A stretch of 9,027 bases of DNA, taken from contig JAEXXY010000303.1 of assembly GCA_023451855.1 (NCBI GenBank), positions 1-9,027 of the forward strand. The letters run 5' to 3'. This DNA is from Actinomycetes bacterium. Its GTDB lineage: Bacteria; Actinomycetota; Actinomycetes; Actinomycetales; Dermatophilaceae. The notes below the pieces were generated by a model. The model saw only the letters and a list, made by a program, of their open reading frames with translations, had not been told where the DNA came from and ran no database searches. Shown piece after piece: positions 5,732 to 9,027 of the stretch; position 1 is the stretch's first letter, and each line of letters begins with the position of its first letter. The translations under genes and the position numbers were made by a program.

Positions 5732-6436
5732 ATGAGCGACACGAACGAGACCCGCGACGGCCGGGTCGACGACCCGCTGCGCGGGACGCCCATCGCCGCC
5801 ATCGAGCTGCCCGACGACATCGTCGGCATCGGGGCCAGCGAGCTGGCCTACCTCCTCTCACGGCACGACTCGGTGGCCTCGCGCACGTCGGGCGACTTCC
5901 TGCTCAGCGACCCGCGGATCGCCCAGGAGGGGGCCCTGGTGGGCGGCGCGTCCTCCCTCGTGTCGCGCGGCTGGCTCACCCTCGACGAGGACGGCAACCG
6001 CCAGACCCGGTCCTACGCGGCGCTCATCGAGTACGTGACCGGCAAGGCGTACCGGTGGTCGCGCATCGGTTTCGTCGGGGCCGACGGGGGCGACGTCGAG
6101 TACGTCGCGCTGCTCGAGTCGGACACCGTCACCGCGCTCATGCAGCCGCGCCAGCTCGCCTCGTGGTTCGTCCGTCTCGGCGAGCCCGACGTGGACCGGG
6201 CCGCGCTGGTCACCGGGATGATGAAGGAGCGCTTCGCCGTCGACGCGGGGGCTGCGGTCATCCTCCAGGTGCGGACCGCCGACGGCGACCGCACGCTGGC
6301 GGTGCGTCCCCAGGGCGAGGGGTACGAGGCGCTGCGCGACGTGTCCGGTCCGGGGACCGGCACGGGCGGGATCGTCGACGAGGCAGGCCTGCTCGACGAG
6401 GTCGCCCGCCTCTACGGCGAGGTGGCTGCCGCGTGA
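5732..6436 (+). CDS. Unrecognised soluble protein, second gene of effector operon
   Basis: A 234-residue protein that I do not recognise. It has no signal peptide or membrane helix. Residues 1-30 are polar and acidic. Residues 35-90 look alpha-helical then beta (ASELAYLLSRHDSV, ALVGGASSLVSRGWLTLDEDGN). Residues 95-200 alternate strands and helices (YVALLESDTVTALM, LASWFVRLGEPDVDRAALV, AAVILQVRTADGDRTLAV). The C-terminus holds a helix with LLDEVARLYGEV (220-231). The pattern 'small-helix, SRGW, strand, acidic turn' is loosely like EspG-type chaperones of ESX substrates, but I cannot confirm that. Chaperone and soluble immunity protein are both possible. It begins 37 bases after the effector stop, with AGGTGG (5718-5723) eight bases upstream of the ATG at 5732, and ends in a 4-base overlap with the next gene. 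Confidence 0.75.
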   Translation: MSDTNETRDGRVDDPLRGTPIAAIELPDDIVGIGASELAYLLSRHDSVASRTSGDFLLSDPRIAQEGALVGGASSLVSRGWLTLDEDGNRQTRSYAALIEYVTGKAYRWSRIGFVGADGGDVEYVALLESDTVTALMQPRQLASWFVRLGEPDVDRAALVTGMMKERFAVDAGAAVILQVRTADGDRTLAVRPQGEGYEALRDVSGPGTGTGGIVDEAGLLDEVARLYGEVAAA

Positions 6437-6756
6437 ACCAGGTGGAGCAGCCCCGGTCCGACGCCACGCCGCCCAAGGAGCCGTTCCCGGTGCCCGAGGG
6501 CGGCCTGTTCATCGGCCAGATCCGTGAGCCGTGGGTCATGACGGTCTTCTTCGCCGTCATCGCCGCCGCCGGTGTCGTCTTCTTCGTCGTGTGCAAGAAG
6601 GCTGCGGACGGCGGGGCCGAGGGAGCGCTCGGGGCGGGCTGGGGCCTGCTCGCGATGTTCGGGGCGGTCGGCCTTCTCGGCATGTTCGTCGGGATGCGCC
6701 GCTGGCGGTGGAAGCGCGAGTACATCCGCGTCATGGGCCGCTCGCCCTGGGCCTGA
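6433..6756 (+). CDS. Small two-pass membrane protein, third gene of effector operon
   Basis: A 107-residue protein of unknown family. A polar, Pro-rich N-terminus of about 33 residues is followed by two membrane helices, about 34-54 (WVMTVFFAVIAAAGVVFFVVC) and 67-87 (AGWGLLAMFGAVGLLGMFVGM). A short loop with Lys/Asp/Glu (55-66) joins them, and a strongly basic tail (MRRWRWKREYIRVMGRS) should place both ends in the cytoplasm. The GTG start at 6433 overlaps the previous stop by four bases (GTGA), with AGGTGG at 6420-6425, so it is translationally coupled. In an operon led by a putative membrane-active effector, a small membrane protein is the natural immunity candidate, but this is inference. 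Confidence 0.8.
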   Translation: MNQVEQPRSDATPPKEPFPVPEGGLFIGQIREPWVMTVFFAVIAAAGVVFFVVCKKAADGGAEGALGAGWGLLAMFGAVGLLGMFVGMRRWRWKREYIRVMGRSPWA

Positions 6757-6758
6757 TG

Positions 6759-6777
6759 CCTCCGACGTCGACGGAGG
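6759..6777 (+). terminator. Hairpin at the end of the effector operon
   Basis: CCTCCG (6759-6764) and CGGAGG (6772-6777) pair perfectly around a seven-base loop, two bases after the stop of the third gene. The stem is only 6 bp, so termination may be partial. Confidence 0.45.
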
Positions 6778-6819
6778 GCGTCCGGTGGGCGTCCGACAGT
6801 CGTCCGGTCGGCGCCCGGT
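6776..6819. repeat. Four tandem 11-bp repeats, consensus GGGCGTCCGGT
   Basis: Four consecutive 11-bp units occupy 6776-6786, 6787-6797, 6798-6808 and 6809-6819: GGGCGTCCGGT, GGGCGTCCGAC, AGTCGTCCGGT and CGGCGCCCGGT. Each matches the consensus at 9 to 11 positions. One repeat per helical turn puts them on one face of the DNA, as for cooperative binding of a regulator, and they lie upstream of the likely phoH2 promoter. Confidence 0.6.
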
Positions 6820-6926
6820 GGGCAGGGTTGGACGCCGACGTTTCCGGCAGGTGAACACTCGGGCGACACGACGACGCACGTGCCCTCAATCCGCGTCACC
6901 GTCGGTCGCTGGTCGTACCGTCGTGC

Positions 6927-6952
6927 CAACGCCCGACACCCGTCGGACGTTG
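6927..6952 (+). promoter_or_regulatory. Hairpin at the predicted 5' end of the phoH2 transcript
   Basis: CAACG (6927-6931) pairs with CGTTG (6948-6952) and CCGAC (6933-6937) with GTCGG (6942-6946), with one mismatch between and a four-base loop. It ends two bases before the AGGAGG that serves the 26-codon leader ORF, and it could protect the 5' end or gate that ribosome site. Confidence 0.5.
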
Positions 6953-6967
6953 CCAGGAGGCCCACCG

Positions 6968-7048
6968 ATGGAGCGATCGCTCAGGACGGAGGGCCGGGCC
7001 CTGCGCCACCCTCTGGTGGTCACCGCCCGGCACCTCGGGAGCGAGTAG
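6968..7048 (+). CDS. 26-residue leader peptide upstream of phoH2
   Basis: An ATG at 6968 is preceded by a perfect AGGAGG (6955-6960) at the ideal seven-base spacing, a better ribosome site than that of most genes in this window. It encodes MERSLRTEGRALRHPLVVTARHLGSE in two parts: an Arg/Glu-rich head (MERSLRTEGRALRH) and a short hydrophobic stretch (PLVVTA). It ends at TAG (7046-7048), which overlaps the foot of a GC hairpin just before the phoH2 ribosome site. The frame differs from that of phoH2. No family is recognised. It could be a regulatory leader peptide or a counterpart of the small PhoAT product reported upstream of phoH2 in mycobacteria, although that one is longer. Pure chance is less likely given the ribosome site. 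Confidence 0.5.
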   Translation: MERSLRTEGRALRHPLVVTARHLGSE

Positions 7049-7064
7049 GCGCGCGACGCGCGCC
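7048..7064 (+). promoter_or_regulatory. GC hairpin between leader ORF stop and phoH2 ribosome site
   Basis: GGCGCGC (7048-7054) and GCGCGCC (7058-7064) form a perfect 7-bp stem with loop GAC. The last base of the leader ORF stop is its first base, and the phoH2 AGGGAG (7069-7074) begins four bases after it. Ribosomes ending the leader ORF would cover or open this stem. Confidence 0.55.
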
Positions 7065-7080
7065 GCGTAGGGAGTGGGAC

Positions 7081-8478
7081 ATGGCACGCACGACTCGTCC
7101 GGTCACGACGGACTCCGCCAGCACGACCACCAAGCCGGCCGCGGCCTCCACACGCGCCACCACACGCAGCACGACGCACGAACGTCCGTCCCACAAGACG
7201 TACGTCCTCGACACGTCGGTGCTCCTGTCCGACCCCCGGGCCATGCTCCGGTTCGCCGAGCACGAGGTGGTCCTCCCCGTCGTGGTCGTCACCGAGCTCG
7301 AGGGCAAGCGCCACCACCCCGAGCTCGGCTACTTCGCCCGGCAGGCCCTGCGCCTGCTCGACGACCTGCGCATCAGCGCCGGACGCCTCGACGAGCCGGT
7401 CCGCGTCGGCGACACCGGCGGTACGCTCCGGGTCGAGCTCAACCACACCGACCCGATGTCGCTGCCGGCCGGCTTCCGCCTCGGGGACAACGACACCCGA
7501 ATCCTGGCGGTGGCCAAGAACCTGTCCAACGAGGGCGCCGCCGTCACGATCGTCAGCAAGGACCTGCCGATGCGGGTCAAGGCGTCGGCGTGCGGCCTCG
7601 AGGCGGAGGAGTACCGCCACGAGCAGGGCGTCGACTCCGGCTGGACCGGCATGAGCGAGCTCGAGGTGACGACCGACGAGCTCGACCAGCTCTACGACCG
7701 CGGGCGCATCGAGCACGCCGGCGCAGCCGAGCTGCCTTGCCACACAGGCCTGGTCCTGCTCTCGCCGCGGGGAAGCGGTCTGGGGCGGGTCGGAGCCGAC
7801 AAGCAGATCCGGCTCGTGCGCGGCGACCGCGACGCCTTCGGTCTGCACGGCCGCAGTGCCGAGCAGCGCATCGCCCTCGACCTGCTCCTGGATCCCGACG
7901 TCGGCATCGTCAGCCTCGGCGGTCGGGCCGGCACCGGCAAGTCGGCGCTCGCGCTGTGTGCCGGCCTCGAGTCGGTCATGGAGCGACGCGCGCAGCGCAA
8001 GGTCATCGTGTTCCGGCCGTTGTTCGCCGTCGGCGGCCAGGAGCTCGGCTACCTGCCGGGCACCGAGGCGGAGAAGATGAACCCGTGGGGCCAGGCGGTC
8101 TTCGACACCCTGAGTGCCCTCGTGTCGACGGAGGTCGTCGAGGAGGTCATGGACCGGGGGCTGCTCGAGGTGCTGCCGCTGACCCACATCCGCGGTCGAT
8201 CGCTGCACGACGCGTTCGTCGTCGTCGACGAGGCCCAGTCGCTCGAGCGCAACGTGCTCCTCACGGTCCTGTCGCGCATCGGGCAGAACAGCAAGGTGGT
8301 GCTGACCCACGACGTCGCCCAGCGCGACAACCTTCGGGTCGGGCGGCACGACGGCGTCGCGGCGGTCATCGAGAAGCTCAAGGGTCACCCGCTCTTCGCC
8401 CACGTCACGCTGACGCGCAGCGAGCGCAGCCCCATCGCCGCGCTCGTGACGGACCTGCTCGAGGGCATCGAGATGTGA
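7081..8478 (+). CDS. phoH2: PhoH2-type protein: PIN RNase domain fused to PhoH ATPase
   Basis: A 465-residue cytoplasmic protein that couples a PIN ribonuclease domain to a PhoH-type P-loop ATPase; mycobacterial PhoH2 is reported to unwind and cleave RNA in an ATP-dependent way. Residues 1-37 are a Thr/Arg/Ala-rich disordered head. The PIN domain spans about 38-180 with acidic residues D44 (YVLDTSV), E72 (TELEG), D136/D138 (GDNDTRIL) and D161 (VSKDLPMRVKA). The PhoH domain spans about 255-465 with Walker A GRAGTGKS (281-288), Walker B VVVDEAQ (380-386), and the family motif YLPGT (324-328). All key residues are present, so it should be active. The ATG at 7081 has AGGGAG (7069-7074) six bases upstream; the frame is open further upstream but low in complexity. 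Its leader carries a 26-codon ORF and hairpins. Confidence 0.95.
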   Translation: MARTTRPVTTDSASTTTKPAAASTRATTRSTTHERPSHKTYVLDTSVLLSDPRAMLRFAEHEVVLPVVVVTELEGKRHHPELGYFARQALRLLDDLRISAGRLDEPVRVGDTGGTLRVELNHTDPMSLPAGFRLGDNDTRILAVAKNLSNEGAAVTIVSKDLPMRVKASACGLEAEEYRHEQGVDSGWTGMSELEVTTDELDQLYDRGRIEHAGAAELPCHTGLVLLSPRGSGLGRVGADKQIRLVRGDRDAFGLHGRSAEQRIALDLLLDPDVGIVSLGGRAGTGKSALALCAGLESVMERRAQRKVIVFRPLFAVGGQELGYLPGTEAEKMNPWGQAVFDTLSALVSTEVVEEVMDRGLLEVLPLTHIRGRSLHDAFVVVDEAQSLERNVLLTVLSRIGQNSKVVLTHDVAQRDNLRVGRHDGVAAVIEKLKGHPLFAHVTLTRSERSPIAALVTDLLEGIEM

Positions 8479-8489
8479 CCTGAGTCACA
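8474..8489. promoter_or_regulatory. CRP-family consensus site TGTGA-N6-TCACA
   Basis: TGTGA (8474-8478) and TCACA (8485-8489) with six bases between match exactly the consensus recognised by CRP/GlxR-family regulators. The site includes the phoH2 stop codon and lies just upstream of the phoH2 terminator, about 315 bp before the next start. It may instead only extend the terminator stem. Confidence 0.4.
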
Positions 8490-8537
8490 CACCGGTAAAG
8501 GGTCCCCGGGCGTTTCGCTCGGGAACCCTTACCGGTG
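8490..8537 (+). terminator. Strong hairpin terminator of phoH2
   Basis: CACCGGTAA (8490-8498) pairs with TTACCGGTG (8529-8537), and after a one-base bulge GGGT (8500-8503) pairs with ACCC (8525-8528); further pairs up to the TTTCG loop make a stem of about 19 pairs with one mismatch and one G-U pair. It starts 11 bases after the phoH2 stop. Confidence 0.85.
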
Positions 8538-8803
8538 GGTCACCTGCGTGGCCCGGCCCCGCACGGTGGGGCCGACTTGCTTCCGAGCCGGTCGGCTGGC
8601 ACCGTGGGGGGCTGAACATATCGGAACGATAACGACTTGGCTGTGGGGAGCGAGGCGTTGTCGCCCGGTCCTACCCCCTCCACCCGTCACGCCGCCCGCA
8701 TCCACGTCGTGCCGCAGTCGCACCCTCATGCGCACTGCCCTGGATTCCGACCTGCGCGGACGGTCGACGTGCCCGAAACCGCAGGAAGGCTGACTCCACC
8801 TCT
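8538..8803 (+). promoter_or_regulatory. Structured intergenic region before the final gene
   Basis: This gene-free stretch (with the terminator and CRP-like site it makes 325 bp) holds a GC hairpin (CGGCCCC 8554-8560 with GGGGCCG 8568-8574), a small hairpin (AGCC-GGTC-GGCT, 8586-8597), and a less GC-rich segment with tandem hexamers GAACGA-TAACGA (8624-8635), the likely regulator or promoter zone. A 21-codon frame at 8728-8793 lacks a ribosome site. I see no riboswitch that I can name. Confidence 0.4.
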
Positions 8804-9027
8804 ATGGCACGGTACGAAGGCCGCCACCGCAATGCCTCGAGCCCCGCATCCGGCCCGAGCGGGTCGACCCGACCCCAGCCGGGACACCACACCGACCGTC
8901 CCCGCGTCGACGCCCCCCAGGCCGCCCGAGGCGAGAATGCCGACCGCACCGCCCGGATCGACCGCGCCCAGCCTGAGCGCCCGACGCCGCAGCGCGCCGA
9001 GCGCCCCCTGCACGAGTGGGCCCGCGC
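8804..9027 (+). CDS. 5' end of a gene running off the window; disordered Arg/Pro-rich N-terminus
   Basis: An open frame starts at ATG 8804 and continues to the last base (74 full codons). It begins MARYEGRHRNASSP and continues as Arg/Pro/Gln/Asp-rich disordered sequence through ERPLHEWAR, with no membrane helix or signal peptide within view. Third positions are mostly G or C, supporting coding. The 'RYxGRHR' beginning recalls actinobacterial wall-associated proteins such as transglycosylase-type hydrolases, but that is memory-based and weak, and the domain that would decide lies outside the window. The AGGAAGG at 8783-8789 is 14 bases from the ATG, farther than usual. There is no other ATG or GTG in frame nearby upstream. 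Confidence 0.55.
   Translation, partial: MARYEGRHRNASSPASGPSGSTRPQPGHHTDRPRVDAPQAARGENADRTARIDRAQPERPTPQRAERPLHEWAR

Larger units (their letters stand above)
6757..6967 (+). promoter_or_regulatory. Intergenic control region upstream of the phoH2 leader ORF
   Basis: This part of the 324-bp gap before phoH2 holds the operon-end hairpin, the 11-bp tandem repeats, a single GTTCACC half-site on the minus strand (6857-6851), and a candidate promoter with -10 TACCGT at 6916-6921 and a weak -35 GCGTCA at 6893-6898 (spacing 17). Transcription from it would begin near 6927, at the foot of a hairpin (6927-6952). Confidence 0.35.

Noticed and set aside
3637..5829. 730-codon open frame on the minus strand across uppS and the effector gene
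   Set aside because: Long antisense frames are common in DNA of this GC. Its translation is biased and repetitive (Gly/Arg/Val/Glu/Ala), has no family features, and overlaps two genes with clear ribosome sites and motifs.
4738..6756. Recent horizontal acquisition of the effector operon
   Set aside because: GC content and codon use match the neighbours, and there are no transposase, integrase, tRNA or target-site repeats at its edges. Old insertion or vertical inheritance cannot be distinguished here.
6880..7080. In-frame N-terminal extension of phoH2 from an ATG at 6880
   Set aside because: Arg/Pro-rich low-complexity sequence overlapping a structured leader and the well-formed 26-codon ORF; the ATG at 7081 has a good ribosome site.
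6886..8403. 505-codon open frame antisense to phoH2
   Set aside because: A mirror of the phoH2 codon pattern; the sense strand has complete PIN and PhoH motifs.
8728..8793. 21-codon ORF just upstream of the final gene
   Set aside because: No ribosome site precedes its ATG and it has no structural relation to the next start; chance frame.
8538..8803. c-di-AMP (ydaO-type) riboswitch before the final gene
   Set aside because: Considered because such riboswitches precede wall hydrolase genes in actinobacteria, but the conserved GGGGAACC and GGGUGAA-type elements are not found in the right order.
1..9027. CRISPR array, tRNA, rRNA or insertion sequence
   Set aside because: No spaced direct repeats of CRISPR type, no tRNA cloverleaf signatures and no transposase motifs were seen on either strand.

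Overview
The window looks like chromosomal DNA from a high-GC Gram-positive actinobacterium. GC is about 70% with strong G/C at third codon positions. It carries mca, the mycothiol conjugate amidase found only in mycothiol-producing actinobacteria, a DUF4307 gene and a PIN-PhoH (PhoH2-type) gene. From memory, the order greA - DUF4307 - mca - small membrane protein - trhA - short-chain cis-prenyltransferase, with phoH2 further on, matches Mycobacterium tuberculosis Rv1080c to Rv1086 plus Rv1095. I cannot name the genus from the sequence alone; Intrasporangiaceae or a related micrococcalean family is a guess.

Layout. Positions 1-172 hold a terminator hairpin and an unassigned edge. The minus strand carries greA (173-661) and a DUF4307 membrane protein (898-1266). 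The plus strand carries mca (1480-2556), overlapping by one base a small single-pass membrane protein (2556-2831). A perfect 44-bp palindrome (2859-2902) ends both that pair and the convergent trhA (2921-3640, minus). A 227-bp divergent control region follows, with an inverted-repeat operator and an 11-bp direct repeat, then uppS (3868-4629, plus). Next comes a three-gene unit with its own promoter and flanking hairpins (4738-6756): a WXG-type putative type VII secretion effector, an unrecognised soluble protein and a two-pass membrane protein. After a structured 324-bp leader containing a well-formed 26-codon upstream ORF comes phoH2 (7081-8478). A strong hairpin and a 325-bp control region lead into the 5' end of a gene that runs off the window (8804-9027).

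How the genes relate. Most of the window is housekeeping: transcript cleavage (GreA), mycothiol-dependent detoxification (Mca), a PAQR-type membrane protein (TrhA), cis-prenyl diphosphate synthesis (UppS) and an RNase/helicase-like protein (PhoH2). The non-standard part is the 4738-6756 unit. It looks like a secreted effector with a possible chaperone and a possible membrane immunity protein, placed between uppS and phoH2. Its base composition matches its neighbours, so recent transfer is not evident. The other notable element is the phoH2 leader (hairpin, strong ribosome site, 26-codon ORF, GC hairpin, phoH2 ribosome site), which looks like a translational control device.
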